Below are positions 9,628-18,507 of a stretch of DNA of 64,000 nt, piece by piece. Positions within the stretch are counted from its first letter, which is position 1. Each line of letters opens with the position of its first letter. The stretch lies in the NCBI RefSeq assembly GCF_004124325.1, contig NZ_QBDT01000001.1:5146001-5210000 (forward strand), written 5' to 3'. The DNA comes from Streptomyces sp. L2. GTDB lineage: Bacteria > Actinomycetota > Actinomycetes > Streptomycetales > Streptomycetaceae. The translations under genes were made by a program, and so were the position numbers. A model generated the notes under the pieces. That model saw only the letters and a list, made by a program, of their open reading frames with translations. It had not been told where the DNA came from and made no database searches.

Positions 9628-9680
9628 CGCGCCCCGAAGGGGCGCGGGGAACTGCGCGACAAGCCCCCACGCACCCGCAG
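9628..9680. repeat. Dispersed Streptomyces hairpin element, copy 1
   Basis: An 8-bp hairpin (cgcgcccc/ggggcgcg, loop gaa) followed by the conserved string GGGGAACTGCGCGAC. The same hairpin-plus-tail occurs near 18340-18388 (opposite orientation) and 33871-33925. Here it fills the desE to reductase spacer and may act as a terminator for desE. Confidence 0.7.
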
Positions 9681-9683
9681 AAA

Positions 9684-10736
9684 TCAACGAACCTTCTTCG
9701 CCTTCTCCAGCGCTGCGGCCAACTCCGTAAGCAACGGAACACACTTGTCGTAAGACAAGATGGGCTCGGGCGACCGCCCGATAACCTGCCCCGCCCGCAC
9801 CGCAGGCAACTTCCTCCACGTCCCCTTACTGATATCAGCGGGCTGAATCGCAGAGGACCGGTCATCCATCATGATGATGTCCGCCCGGTACTTGTCCACG
9901 TTCTCCCAGCTCAGCGACTCATACCACCCACCCCCCCGCTTCTTCGCACTCTCCGGCGGCTCCACGAAGTTCACCCCGAGCGCCTTGAAGTACTCCAGGT
10001 CGATGGACAGATGGGTACCGGACACATAAAAGAGCTGGTCGCTCGCGGACCCGGCCATCACCCTGATATCCGGCTTGGCCTTGGCCGCCGCCCGCAGCCG
10101 CCCCGCCGCCTCCTCGAACCGCTTCTTCGCGTCGACCGCCTTCGCCGCCTTCATGTCGCCGCCGAGCGACTCGGCCAGTGCCCACATGCGCTGGAGCGGC
10201 TGGGTGAGCTGACGGTCGTAGACGGAGATGCCGACGCTGGGCGCGAGTTGGGCGATCTTCTTCTTCGACTCCTCCGGGACGTACCAGAGGGTTCCGGCGT
10301 CGTCGAACATCGTGGAGATCAGCACGTCCGGCGCGAGGGAGGCGTACTTCTCGATGTTGAACTGCCCCCAGCTGTTGCCGAGGACGGTCACCTTGCTGAC
10401 GTCCATGTCGCCGGCCTGGACGTCGGGCTTGCCGTCCTTGGTCGTCGTCGGGCCGAAGACGCCCTTGACCTGGACGCCGTAATCATGGAGGGCCGCGCCG
10501 ACGCCGGTGAAGGCGACGATGTTCGCCGGGACCTTGTCCAGCTTCACCGTCGTACCGCGGTCGTCCTTGAAGCTCCAGGGGCCGGACGGCCCGCCCTTGG
10601 CCGCGGTCCCGGCACCGCCGCTGCCGCTTTTCTCGTCCCCGCAGGCGGCGAGCGCGGCGCCGAGTCCGAGGGCGCCGCCCGCGGCGAGGAGGCCGCGACG
10701 GGTGAGGGAGGGGGCAGGGCTACGGAACATGGGCAT
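9684..10736 (-). CDS. desE: Desferrioxamine-binding lipoprotein of ABC uptake
   Basis: A 350-residue siderophore-binding lipoprotein (type III periplasmic-binding fold). The N-terminus has a twin-arginine motif (TRRGLL) and a lipobox LAAC, so the protein is probably Tat-exported and lipid-anchored at Cys32. The body has the expected VPANIVAFTG and PDVLISTMFDD segments of the FepB/FhuD family. No permease or ATPase gene sits next to it, which is usual for desE. The start ATG CCC ATG at 10736 is preceded by a GAAAG-like site, and an iron box lies about 45 bases further upstream. Confidence 0.95.
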   Translation of the reverse strand: MPMFRSPAPSLTRRGLLAAGGALGLGAALAACGDEKSGSGGAGTAAKGGPSGPWSFKDDRGTTVKLDKVPANIVAFTGVGAALHDYGVQVKGVFGPTTTKDGKPDVQAGDMDVSKVTVLGNSWGQFNIEKYASLAPDVLISTMFDDAGTLWYVPEESKKKIAQLAPSVGISVYDRQLTQPLQRMWALAESLGGDMKAAKAVDAKKRFEEAAGRLRAAAKAKPDIRVMAGSASDQLFYVSGTHLSIDLEYFKALGVNFVEPPESAKKRGGGWYESLSWENVDKYRADIIMMDDRSSAIQPADISKGTWRKLPAVRAGQVIGRSPEPILSYDKCVPLLTELAAALEKAKKVR

Positions 10737-10780
10737 GGCTGCTTTCGACCGGGGCGGGACGCCCGCCGGACACGTTGAAG

Positions 10781-10799
10781 ATAGGTTAGCCTAACCTCA
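10781..10799. promoter_or_regulatory. Iron box (DmdR/IdeR operator) of desE
   Basis: A 19-base box ATAGGTTAGCCTAACCTCA with a perfect inner palindrome (10783-10797) and two outer mismatches to the consensus. It lies 45 bases upstream of desE. The divergent Imm49-like gene starts 57 bases away on the other side and could also be affected. Confidence 0.9.
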
Positions 10800-10855
10800 C
10801 TAAACGTCCAGAGGGTGTGGCGGCGATGTCGGCGCCCGGTGCCAGGATGATGTCC

Positions 10856-11779
10856 ATGACGATCATCGAAGTGGCCGGCCACGAGGTGAGTGAGCGGCGG
10901 ATCGAGCAGGCGCTGGAGGGCATCGAGCGGCGGGTGCACAGCCGCTGGCACACGATGCGCTACGACTGCTACGCGGACGAGGAACTGCGGGCCACGCGGG
11001 ACGACCTCCTGGACCACGTCGGCGCCCGCACGCGGACGGACCCCCAGCTCGGCGCCGGCCCCTCGCGCCTCGCGCTGCGCACCGCGGCGGAGTGCGCCCT
11101 GGGCTACCTGGACCTCGGCTCCTTTCCCGACGGAGACCAGGAGATCCCGTTCCCCCTCATCCAAGAGAGCCTCAGCAGCGAGGATCTGGCTTTGGGCGAG
11201 GTGGTGGAGCACGCGTCCACCGCCGGGGGCTGGCTGGACGCCTTCGCGCTGTGCGTGGTCAGCGGCCTGGTCCGGGAAGGCGACCGCGCCATCGGGCTCG
11301 TCCTGCGGAACGACCACGCGCCCGCCATCCGCGACGGGGTGCCCTACTCGAAGCTGGACTCCGTCTCGGACCCGGGTGAGCTGGCGGAGATGGACACCCT
11401 CGCCTGCTATCTGACCGAAGCGTCCGGGCACCTGCCCCGGGACTGGCCGGCGCGGACGCTGTGCATGCCGGAGGTCGACGAACGCCTCGACGGCGCGCTG
11501 CTGCTGAACGCCCTCGGTGAACTGAAGCCGGACCAGCGGCTGTTGCGGGTGCTCCTGGAGGACAACCAGCCGGCGTTCGAGCAGGCGCTGGAGCGGCGTC
11601 TCGTCCAGCACCGGGAGAGCGTGCCCCCGGACGCGCCGCCCCGGAGCCTGCTCCCGCTGAAGACCATTGCCCTGGCGGCGCTGGCGGTCCAGGTGCACGG
11701 CTGGGACCTGAACGTCCGTTCGGCCTACCTGCCGCAGGGCCTGCTGAACGCCCCGGACGAGCTGGCCTCCGCCGGCTGA
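10856..11779 (+). CDS. Imm49-family immunity-like protein
   Basis: A 307-residue soluble protein. The C-terminal half (LEDNQPAFEQALERRLVQHRES, then SLLPLKTIALAALAVQVHGWDL) matches my memory of the Imm49 family, immunity proteins of polymorphic toxin systems found in many Streptomyces copies without a toxin next to them. No toxin gene is adjacent: the flanks are desE and acdH. The ATG at 10856 has CCAGGA upstream; other ATGs at 10847 and GTG at 10817 are possible. The real target is unknown, and many orphan copies may serve another role. Confidence 0.7.
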   Translation: MTIIEVAGHEVSERRIEQALEGIERRVHSRWHTMRYDCYADEELRATRDDLLDHVGARTRTDPQLGAGPSRLALRTAAECALGYLDLGSFPDGDQEIPFPLIQESLSSEDLALGEVVEHASTAGGWLDAFALCVVSGLVREGDRAIGLVLRNDHAPAIRDGVPYSKLDSVSDPGELAEMDTLACYLTEASGHLPRDWPARTLCMPEVDERLDGALLLNALGELKPDQRLLRVLLEDNQPAFEQALERRLVQHRESVPPDAPPRSLLPLKTIALAALAVQVHGWDLNVRSAYLPQGLLNAPDELASAG

Positions 11780-11837
11780 CGGCGCCGACCGCCCGGGCGG
11801 TCCGGGCGGTCAGCCCGGTTCGGCGTGCCGGCTCGGC

Positions 11838-12998
11838 TCAGCCCGCGAGCCCCAGCTCGCGGGCGATCAGCATCCGCTGGACCTCGCTCGTGCCCTCGCC
11901 GATCTCCAGGATCTTGGAGTCGCGCCACATGCGGGCCACCGGGTACTCGTTCATGAAGCCGTAGCCGCCGTGGACCTGGGTGGCCTCGCGGGCGTTGTCG
12001 ACGGCGACCGTGGAGGAGTACAGCTTGGCCATCGCCGCCTCCTTCTTGAACGGCTCGCCGGCCACCAGCCGGTACGCGGCGTCGCGCCAGGCGAGCCGGG
12101 CCGTGTGGGCCTTCAGCTCCATGTCGGCGATCTTGAACTGGATCGCCTGGTTGGCGCCGATCGGCTTGCCGAAGGCGTGCCGCTCCTGGGCGTACTTGAC
12201 CGACTCGTCCACACAGCCCTGGGCCAGACCCGTGGCGAGGGCGGCGATGGCGATGCGGCCCTCGTCCAGGATGCGCAGGAACTGCGCGTAGCCACGGCCC
12301 TCCTCGCCGAGCAGGTTGGCCGCCGGGACGCGGACGTCCTGGAAGGACAGCTCTCGGGTGTCGGAGGCGTTCCAGCCGACCTTGGAGTAGGGCGCGGCGA
12401 CCGTGAAGCCCGGAGTGCCGGACGGGACGATGATCGCCGAGATCCGCGGGCGGCCGTCGGGCTTGCGGCCGGTGACGGCGGTGACCGTGACCAGGCCGGT
12501 GATGTCGGTGCCCGAATTGGTGATGAAGCACTTGGTGCCGTTGATCACCCATTCGTTGGTGTCCGGGGCGAGGCGGGCCGTGGTGCGGGTGGCGCCCGCG
12601 TCGCTGCCGCCGTCCGGCTCGGTCAGGCCGAACGCGCCCAGCATCTCGCCCGAGCACAGGCGGGGCAGCCACTCGCGCTTCTGCTCCTCGGTGCCGAACA
12701 GGTGCAGCGGCATCGCGCCGAGGGAGACGCCGGCCTCCAGAGTGATCGCCACCGAGGAGTCCACCCGGGCCAGTTCCTCCAGGGCGATGCCGAGGGCCAG
12801 GTAGTCGCCGCCCATGCCGCCGTACTCCTCGGGGAACGGCAGGCCGAACAGGCCCATGCGGCCCATCTCGCGGACGATCTCGTAGGGGAACTCGTGGCGC
12901 TCGTAGAAGTCGCCGATCTTCGGCGCCACGACGTCGTGCGCGAACGCCTCCACCGTGCGGCGGAGTTCCTCCAGCTCGGGGCTGAGACGGTGGTCCAT
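11838..12998 (-). CDS. acdH: Acyl-CoA dehydrogenase (AcdH type)
   Basis: A 386-residue FAD acyl-CoA dehydrogenase. Motifs are the N-terminal helical domain, GAFGLTEPDGGSDAG (FAD and substrate strand), the QERHAFGKPI segment and the C-terminal VHGGYGFMNEYPV. A glutamate sits at the classical short/medium-chain catalytic-base position (E368 in IGEGTSE). It is the last gene of the carboxylase-HMG-CoA lyase operon, so a branched-chain acyl-CoA such as isovaleryl-CoA is the likely substrate. The equivalent S. coelicolor AcdH is known for branched-chain acyl-CoA oxidation. The start at 12998 lies 5 bases after the lyase stop. Confidence 0.93.
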   Translation of the reverse strand: MDHRLSPELEELRRTVEAFAHDVVAPKIGDFYERHEFPYEIVREMGRMGLFGLPFPEEYGGMGGDYLALGIALEELARVDSSVAITLEAGVSLGAMPLHLFGTEEQKREWLPRLCSGEMLGAFGLTEPDGGSDAGATRTTARLAPDTNEWVINGTKCFITNSGTDITGLVTVTAVTGRKPDGRPRISAIIVPSGTPGFTVAAPYSKVGWNASDTRELSFQDVRVPAANLLGEEGRGYAQFLRILDEGRIAIAALATGLAQGCVDESVKYAQERHAFGKPIGANQAIQFKIADMELKAHTARLAWRDAAYRLVAGEPFKKEAAMAKLYSSTVAVDNAREATQVHGGYGFMNEYPVARMWRDSKILEIGEGTSEVQRMLIARELGLAG

Positions 12999-13003
12999 GC
13001 TGA

Positions 13004-13960
13004 TCACTTGTCCTTGTGGGGCTGTGTCGTTGTGCCGAGGGCGCGGACGGTGCGGGACGGGCTGGGCCGGCCCAGCTGTTCGGCCATCCACACGCTCGTG
13101 GCGGTCAGACGGCCGAGGTCGACCCCGGTCTCGATGCCGAGGCCGTGCAGCATCCAGACGAGGTCTTCGGTGGCGAGGTTGCCGGTGGCGGACTTGGCGT
13201 ACGGGCAGCCGCCGAGGCCGCCGGCGGAGGCGTCGACCGTGGTCACGCCGTGCTGCAGGGCCGCGTACGTGTTGGCGAGCGCCTGGCCGTACGTGTCGTG
13301 GAAGTGGACGCCGATCGTGTCCGTGCCCACGCCCGCCTCGTTCAACTGCCCGAGCAGCGCGCGCACATGGCCCGGGGTGGCCACGCCGATCGTGTCGCCG
13401 AGGCTCAGTTCGTCGCAGCCCATGTCGCGCAGGGCCGTGCAGACGCGGACCACCTGGGGGAGGGGGACGCCGCCCTCCCAGGGGTCGCCGAAGCACATCG
13501 AGACGTAGCCGCGCACACGTACCCCGGCGTCCTTGGCCTGGCGGACCACTGGCTCGAACACGGCGAGGGACTCCTCCAGCGTCCGATTGAGGTTGGCCTT
13601 GGCGAAGGACTCGGTGGCGCTGGCGAACACCGCGATGCCGCGGGCGCCCAGCGCGAGGGCCCGGTCCAGGCCGCGCTGGTTGGGGACGAGGACCGGCAGG
13701 TCCGCGTCGAGGCCGGAGACCTGCGGGAACAGGTCCTCGGCATCGGCCAGTTGGGGCACCCACTTGGGGTGGACGAAGCTCGTCGCCTCGATCGTCGTCA
13801 GGCCCGCGTCGGCCAGCCGGCGGATGAACTCCGCCTTCACCGGCGTCGGCACGGCCCCCTTCTCGTTCTGCAGCCCGTCGCGCGCGCCGACCTCGTAGAT
13901 CCGCACCCGGGCGGGGAGGTCCGGGGCCGGGACGGTCATCGGCAGTCCGTCGGTGCTCAC
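13004..13960 (-). CDS. Hydroxymethylglutaryl-CoA lyase
   Basis: A 318-residue aldolase-type lyase that splits HMG-CoA into acetoacetate and acetyl-CoA, the last step of leucine breakdown. The signature GARDGLQNE with the catalytic Arg-Asp, the metal-binding [12 protein letters not shown] and the catalytic-cysteine loop [15 protein letters not shown] are all present. The GTG at 13960 overlaps the biotin-carboxylase stop as GTGA and has GAGGAGG upstream; an ATG at 13939 is the alternative. Confidence 0.95.
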   Translation of the reverse strand: MSTDGLPMTVPAPDLPARVRIYEVGARDGLQNEKGAVPTPVKAEFIRRLADAGLTTIEATSFVHPKWVPQLADAEDLFPQVSGLDADLPVLVPNQRGLDRALALGARGIAVFASATESFAKANLNRTLEESLAVFEPVVRQAKDAGVRVRGYVSMCFGDPWEGGVPLPQVVRVCTALRDMGCDELSLGDTIGVATPGHVRALLGQLNEAGVGTDTIGVHFHDTYGQALANTYAALQHGVTTVDASAGGLGGCPYAKSATGNLATEDLVWMLHGLGIETGVDLGRLTATSVWMAEQLGRPSPSRTVRALGTTTQPHKDK

Positions 13961-15921
13961 TGCGCCGCCTCCTCGGTGGGTGCGATGACGGCCAGCACCT
14001 GGTCCATCGCGACCGTCGAACCCGGGGTCACGTCCAGTTCGGCGACCGTGCCGGCGTGCGGCGCGGAGATGACGTGCTCCATCTTCATCGCCTCCACGAC
14101 CAGCAGGCTCTGCCCGGCGGCCACCTCGTCGCCGACGGCGACCTTCACCACCGTCACCGTGCCGGGCATCGGCGCGGTGAGGGAGTCGGCGCCCGCGTGC
14201 GCGGCGCCGGTGAGGGACGCGGCCACCGGATCGTGGTCGCGGACCTGCCAGGCGTCGCCGTCCCGGCCCAGCCAGTCGGCGGCCCGGTGGAAGGTGTGCC
14301 GGACGCCGTCCAGGGTGACGGTCACCCGGTCGCCGGTGACGGTGTGCGCGCCGCGCGGGGTGTACGCCACCGGGTCCTGCGCCCGCAGGTGGAAGACGGG
14401 CGGCTTCGGGGTGCCGCCGAGACGGAAGCCGCTCGGCACCGAGAACGGGTCGGTCCAGCCCGCCGTGCTCGGCTGGAGGGCGTCCAGGCGGACGGCCGCC
14501 GCCGCCTCGTACACCTCCTCCGGTACGTCCGTGGAGACCAGGTCGTCCACCACCCGCTCGACCAGGCCGGTGTCCAGCGCGCCCGCCACGACCGCCGGAT
14601 GGGCCAGCAGCCGGCGCAGGAAGCCCGCGTTGGTCTGCACGCCCAGCGTGACCGTGGCCGCGAGGGCCGACCGGAGCTTGCGCAGCGCGGTCTCGCGGTC
14701 GGGGCCGTAGGCGATCACCTTGGACAGCATCGGGTCGTACAGGCTGCCGACCTCGGTGCCCTCGCTGAGCCCGGAGTCGGTGCGGACACCGTCGCCCTGC
14801 GGCTCGGCCAGCGCCAGCACCGTGCCGCCGGACGGCAGGAAGCCGCGCGCGGGGTCCTCCGCGCAGATGCGGGCCTCCACCGCGTGCCCGGTGAGGGTGA
14901 TGTCCTCCTGGGCGAAGCCCAGATGCTGCCCGGCCGCCACCCGCAGCTGCCACTCCACCAGGTCGACGCCGGTGACCAGCTCGGTGACCGGGTGCTCCAC
15001 CTGGAGACGGGTGTTCATCTCCATGAAGTAGAACGACGACACGGGGGGTTCGGGGGGTGTCCCCCCGACAGGCACAGTGCCGCCCGGCACGATGAACTCC
15101 ACCGTGCCCGCGCCCCGGTACCCGCAGGAGCGGGCCGCCTGCACGGCCGCCTCGCCCATCGCGGCCCGGATCTCCTCGTCGAGGAGCACACTGGGCGCCT
15201 CCTCGATGATCTTCTGGTGGCGGCGCTGCAGCGAGCACTCGCGCTCGCCCAGGTGGACCACGTTGCCGTGGCCGTCCGCCAGCACCTGGATCTCGATGTG
15301 CCGGGGGGTGTCCACCCAGCGCTCGACCAGGAGCGTGTCGTCGCCGAAGGAGGCGCGGGCCTCGCGGCGGGCGGCGGCGATCTCCTGCGCCAGCTTCTCG
15401 GCATCCCGCACCAGGCGCATGCCCTTGCCGCCACCGCCGGCCGACGGCTTCAGCAGCACCGGCGTCCCGATCTCGCGGGCCGCCTCGGCGAGCTGCTCGT
15501 CCGTCAGCCCGCTGCCGCTGGAGCCGGGCACGACCGGGACCCCGGCCGCCTTCACCGTCTCCTTGGCGCGGATCTTGTCACCCATCAGGGTGATCGCGTC
15601 CGCCGACGGGCCGATGAACACCAGCCCGGCCTCCTCGCACGCCCGCGCGAAGGCCGCGTTCTCGGCGAGGAACCCGTACCCCGGGTGGACGGCCTGCGCG
15701 CCGGAACGGGCGGCGGCCTGAAGGATGTTGTCGATGGACAGATAGCTCTCCGTCGCGGACGGCGGGCCGATCCGGACCGCCGTGTCGGCCTCGCGCACGT
15801 GCCGTGCGTCGGCGTCGGCGTCGGAGAAGACCGCCACCGAACGCACGCCCATGGCACGCAGCGTCCGCATCACCCGGACGGCGATCTCGCCCCGGTTGGC
15901 GACCAGCACTGTGTCGAACAC
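13957..15921 (-). CDS. Biotin-dependent acyl-CoA carboxylase alpha subunit (methylcrotonyl-CoA type)
   Basis: A 654-residue fused biotin carboxylase and biotin carrier. It has the [13 protein letters not shown] start, the ATP-grasp glycine loop [24 protein letters not shown], and a C-terminal carrier with the biotinylation motif EAMKMEH. Together with the beta subunit, HMG-CoA lyase and acyl-CoA dehydrogenase it most likely carboxylates 3-methylcrotonyl-CoA. About 12 extra residues (near [15 protein letters not shown]) sit just before FYFMEMNTR, encoded by a palindromic G/C run at 15043-15078. The GTG at 15921 has AGGACAGGA upstream. Confidence 0.93.
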   Translation of the reverse strand: MFDTVLVANRGEIAVRVMRTLRAMGVRSVAVFSDADADARHVREADTAVRIGPPSATESYLSIDNILQAAARSGAQAVHPGYGFLAENAAFARACEEAGLVFIGPSADAITLMGDKIRAKETVKAAGVPVVPGSSGSGLTDEQLAEAAREIGTPVLLKPSAGGGGKGMRLVRDAEKLAQEIAAARREARASFGDDTLLVERWVDTPRHIEIQVLADGHGNVVHLGERECSLQRRHQKIIEEAPSVLLDEEIRAAMGEAAVQAARSCGYRGAGTVEFIVPGGTVPVGGTPPEPPVSSFYFMEMNTRLQVEHPVTELVTGVDLVEWQLRVAAGQHLGFAQEDITLTGHAVEARICAEDPARGFLPSGGTVLALAEPQGDGVRTDSGLSEGTEVGSLYDPMLSKVIAYGPDRETALRKLRSALAATVTLGVQTNAGFLRRLLAHPAVVAGALDTGLVERVVDDLVSTDVPEEVYEAAAAVRLDALQPSTAGWTDPFSVPSGFRLGGTPKPPVFHLRAQDPVAYTPRGAHTVTGDRVTVTLDGVRHTFHRAADWLGRDGDAWQVRDHDPVAASLTGAAHAGADSLTAPMPGTVTVVKVAVGDEVAAGQSLLVVEAMKMEHVISAPHAGTVAELDVTPGSTVAMDQVLAVIAPTEEAAQ

Positions 15922-15932
15922 GGTTCCTGTCC

Positions 15933-17549
15933 TCACATCCGGAAGACGCCGAACTGGGGGTCTCCCAGAGGCGCGTTGGCACAGGCGGTCAGGGCGAGCC
16001 CGAGCACCTGACGGGTTTCCAGGGGGTCGATCACGCCGTCGTCCCACAGCCGGGCGGTGGCGTAGTAGGCGTTGCCCTGCCGCTCGTACTGGGCGCGGAT
16101 CGGCGCCTTGAAGGCGTCCTCGTCCTGAGCCGCCCACTCCTCGCCGCGCGCCTCCAACTGGTCGCGCTTGACGGTGGCGAGGACGGAGGCGGCCTGCTCG
16201 CCGCCCATGACGGAGATCTTGGCGTTGGGCCACATCCACAGGAATCGGGGGGAGTAGGCCCGGCCGCACATCGAGTAGTTGCCCGCGCCGTACGACCCGC
16301 CGACGACGACGGTCAGCTTCGGCACGCGCGTGCACGCCACCGCCGTCACCATCTTGGCGCCGTGCTTGGCGATGCCGCCCGCCTCGTAGTCCTTGCCGAC
16401 CATGAAGCCGGAGATGTTCTGCAGGAACACCAGCGGGATGCCGCGCTGGTCGCACAGCTCGATGAAGTGGGCGCCCTTCTGGGCGGACTCGCCGAACAGG
16501 ATGCCGTTGTTGGCGACGATTCCCACCGGGTGTCCGTGGATCCGGGCGAAGCCGGTGATCAGCGTCTGCCCGAACTCGCTCTTGAACTCGGCGAACCGCG
16601 AGCCGTCGACCACGCGCGCGATGACCTCCCGCACGTCGTAGGGGGTGCGGGAGTCCACCGGCACCGCGCCGTACAGCCCGGCCGGGTCCACCTTCGGCTC
16701 GACGGCCGGCACGACCTCCCAGGGCAGGGACCGCCGGGCCGGGAGCGTGGCGACGATGTTCCGGACGATCCTGAGCGCGTGCGCGTCGTCCTCGGCGAGG
16801 TGGTCGGTGACGCCCGAGGTGCGGGAGTGCACCTCGCCGCCGCCCAGCTCCTCGGCGGTCACGACCTCGCCGGTGGCCGCCTTCACCAGGGGTGGGCCGC
16901 CCAGGAAGATCGTGCCCTGGTTGCGGACGATCACGGCCTCGTCGCTCATCGCCGGCACGTACGCCCCGCCGGCCGTGCAGGAGCCGAGGACCGCCGCGAT
17001 CTGCGGGATGCCGGCGCCCGACATGCGGGCCTGGTTGTAGAAGATCCGCCCGAAGTGCTCGCGGTCGGGGAAGACCTCGTCCTGCATCGGCAGGAACGCG
17101 CCGCCGGAGTCGACCAGGTACAGGCAGGGGAGGCGGTTCTCCAGGGCCACCTCCTGGGCGCGCAGGTGCTTCTTCACCGTCATCGGGTAGTACGTGCCGC
17201 CCTTGACGGTGGCGTCGTTCGCGACGATCACGCACTCGCGCCCGCTGACCCGCCCGATACCGGCGATCACACCGGCGGCCGGGGCCTGGCCGTCGTACAT
17301 CCCGTCGGCGGCCAGCGGCGCCAGTTCCAGGAACGGCGAGCCCTGGTCGAGCAGGGTGTCCACCCTGTCCCTCGGCAGCAGCTTGCCGCGCGCGGTGTGC
17401 CTGGACCTCGCCCGCTCGCCGCCGCCGAGCGCCACCGCGGCCAGCTTGCCGCGCAGCTCCTCGACGAGGGCGAGGTGGGCCTTTTCATTGCCCCGCCAGG
17501 CCTCCGACGCGGGATCAGCCGCGCTGTGAAGCTCCGGTGCCTCGTGCAT
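15933..17549 (-). CDS. Acyl-CoA carboxylase carboxyltransferase (beta) subunit, methylcrotonyl-CoA type
   Basis: A 538-residue carboxyltransferase with two crotonase-like halves. Motifs include [63 protein letters not shown] and [28 protein letters not shown], the last typical of methylcrotonyl-CoA rather than propionyl-CoA carboxylases. First gene of a four-gene minus-strand operon. Its promoter region carries two palindromic operators shared with the divergent TetR gene. Confidence 0.94.
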   Translation of the reverse strand: MHEAPELHSAADPASEAWRGNEKAHLALVEELRGKLAAVALGGGERARSRHTARGKLLPRDRVDTLLDQGSPFLELAPLAADGMYDGQAPAAGVIAGIGRVSGRECVIVANDATVKGGTYYPMTVKKHLRAQEVALENRLPCLYLVDSGGAFLPMQDEVFPDREHFGRIFYNQARMSGAGIPQIAAVLGSCTAGGAYVPAMSDEAVIVRNQGTIFLGGPPLVKAATGEVVTAEELGGGEVHSRTSGVTDHLAEDDAHALRIVRNIVATLPARRSLPWEVVPAVEPKVDPAGLYGAVPVDSRTPYDVREVIARVVDGSRFAEFKSEFGQTLITGFARIHGHPVGIVANNGILFGESAQKGAHFIELCDQRGIPLVFLQNISGFMVGKDYEAGGIAKHGAKMVTAVACTRVPKLTVVVGGSYGAGNYSMCGRAYSPRFLWMWPNAKISVMGGEQAASVLATVKRDQLEARGEEWAAQDEDAFKAPIRAQYERQGNAYYATARLWDDGVIDPLETRQVLGLALTACANAPLGDPQFGVFRM

Positions 17550-17579
17550 CCTGCGGTACCCCTCACCCAGTGGTCGACT

Positions 17580-17595
17580 GTTAATGAGCGTTAAC
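17580..17595. promoter_or_regulatory. TetR-type operator 1 (GTTAA-N6-TTAAC)
   Basis: A 16-base palindrome GTTAATGAGCGTTAAC between the divergent carboxylase operon and tetR. It fits the GTTAA-N6-TTAAC site I recall for AccR, a TetR regulator of acyl-CoA carboxylase genes in S. avermitilis. The adjacent TetR is the natural ligand. Confidence 0.75.
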
Positions 17596-17607
17596 CATTC
17601 CTCACAG

Positions 17608-17623
17608 GTTAACGACCGCTAAC
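17608..17623. promoter_or_regulatory. TetR-type operator 2
   Basis: Second 16-base copy, GTTAACGACCGCTAAC, starting 28 bases after the first and differing by one base in the right arm. The flanks extend the inverted repeat to 20 bases (17606-17625). It lies 22 bases upstream of the tetR start, which fits autoregulation. Confidence 0.75.
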
Positions 17624-17645
17624 CTCCCTGTCTAGAATTGGCGGC

Positions 17646-18263
17646 ATGGTCACCAGAACCGACGCCCCCACCCGGCGCGAGCAGATCCTGAAGGAGGCCG
17701 CCCGGCTGTTCGCCGAGCGCGGCTTCCACGGTGTCGGGGTCGACGAGATAGGCGCCGCCGTCGGCATCAGCGGCCCCGGCCTCTACCGGCACTTCCCCGG
17801 CAAGGACGCCATGCTCGCCGAGCTGCTCGTGGGCATCAGCGGGCAGCTCCTGACGGGCGCGAAGCGGCGCCTTGCGGAGGCGGAGGCGGCGGCCGGGGCG
17901 GAGGCCGACGGTGCGGCGGACCCCGCCGCGGTGCTCGACTCCCTCATTGAGGGCCACATCGACTTCGCCCTCGACGACCGCCCCCTCATCACCCTGCACG
18001 ACCGCGAGCTGGATCGCCTGCGCGACAGCGACCGGAAGCTGGTGCGGCAGTTGCAGCGGCAGTACGTCGAGCTGTGGGTGCAGGTGGTGCGGGAGGTGTA
18101 TCCCGGGCTGCGGGAGCCTGCGGCGCGGTCGGCCGTGCATTCGGTGTTCGGGCTGCTGAACTCGACGCCACACCTTGGTCGTGCCGGCACGATCCCTGGG
18201 CGGGGGGCCATGGCGGGGTTGCTGCACCGGATGGCGCGGGGTGCGTTCGCTGCGGCGGGCTGA
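17646..18263 (+). CDS. TetR-family regulator, probable repressor of the acyl-CoA carboxylase operon
   Basis: A 205-residue TetR protein. The helix-turn-helix covers residues 10-56 (REQILKEAARLFAERGFHGVGVDEIGAAVG, then LYRHFPGKDAM). The rest is a helical ligand domain with acidic/arginine-rich residues 95-150. Divergent from the carboxylase operon with two matching palindromes between them. By position and operator it resembles AccR, whose ligands are short-chain acyl-CoAs, but that is inference. The open frame and ATG at 17646 are clear. Confidence 0.9.
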   Translation: MVTRTDAPTRREQILKEAARLFAERGFHGVGVDEIGAAVGISGPGLYRHFPGKDAMLAELLVGISGQLLTGAKRRLAEAEAAAGAEADGAADPAAVLDSLIEGHIDFALDDRPLITLHDRELDRLRDSDRKLVRQLQRQYVELWVQVVREVYPGLREPAARSAVHSVFGLLNSTPHLGRAGTIPGRGAMAGLLHRMARGAFAAAG

Positions 18264-18339
18264 GCCGGGAGGGGTGCGGGGCTTCGCCCCGTGCCCCCCT
18301 TTCGCCTTCCGGGTGGGGTGGCTGGTCTGTCGTCGGCGG

Positions 18340-18388
18340 CTGCGGGTGGGTCGTGGTTCTCGCGCAGTTCCCCGCGCCCCTGGGGGGT
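18340..18388. repeat. Dispersed Streptomyces hairpin element, copy 2 (inverted)
   Basis: The same conserved string as copy 1 on the other strand (TCGCGCAGTTCCCCGCGCCC) followed by a G-run. It lies in the 244-base gap between tetR and the next acyl-CoA dehydrogenase gene and may terminate tetR. Confidence 0.6.
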
Positions 18389-18454
18389 GTGCGTGACCGG
18401 GGTTACGAGGATCGGTTCTTTACTCCTTGTACTACTCGCCGGTACCTTTGTGTG

Positions 18455-18468
18455 AGCAAGCGCTTAGA
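18455..18468. promoter_or_regulatory. Candidate operator of the acyl-CoA dehydrogenase gene
   Basis: The palindromic core AAGCGCTT in the context AGCAAGCGCTTAGA, 40 bases upstream of the GTG. Similar CTAAGCGCTTGCT strings occur before beta-oxidation genes in Streptomyces as I remember them. The regulator is not identified here. Confidence 0.45.
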
Positions 18469-18507
18469 CAGGGGCTGTCCAGCCAAGGTACGTGGAGGTG
18501 GGCGTCA

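Noticed and set aside
10856..11779. Imm49 gene as part of a local polymorphic toxin system
   Set aside because: No toxin, secretion or second immunity gene is adjacent; both flanks are core metabolism.
13004..13957. Extended frame running from HMG-CoA lyase into the carboxylase
   Set aside because: The part upstream of 13960 is out-of-frame carboxylase sequence; conserved lyase sequence starts at the GTG.
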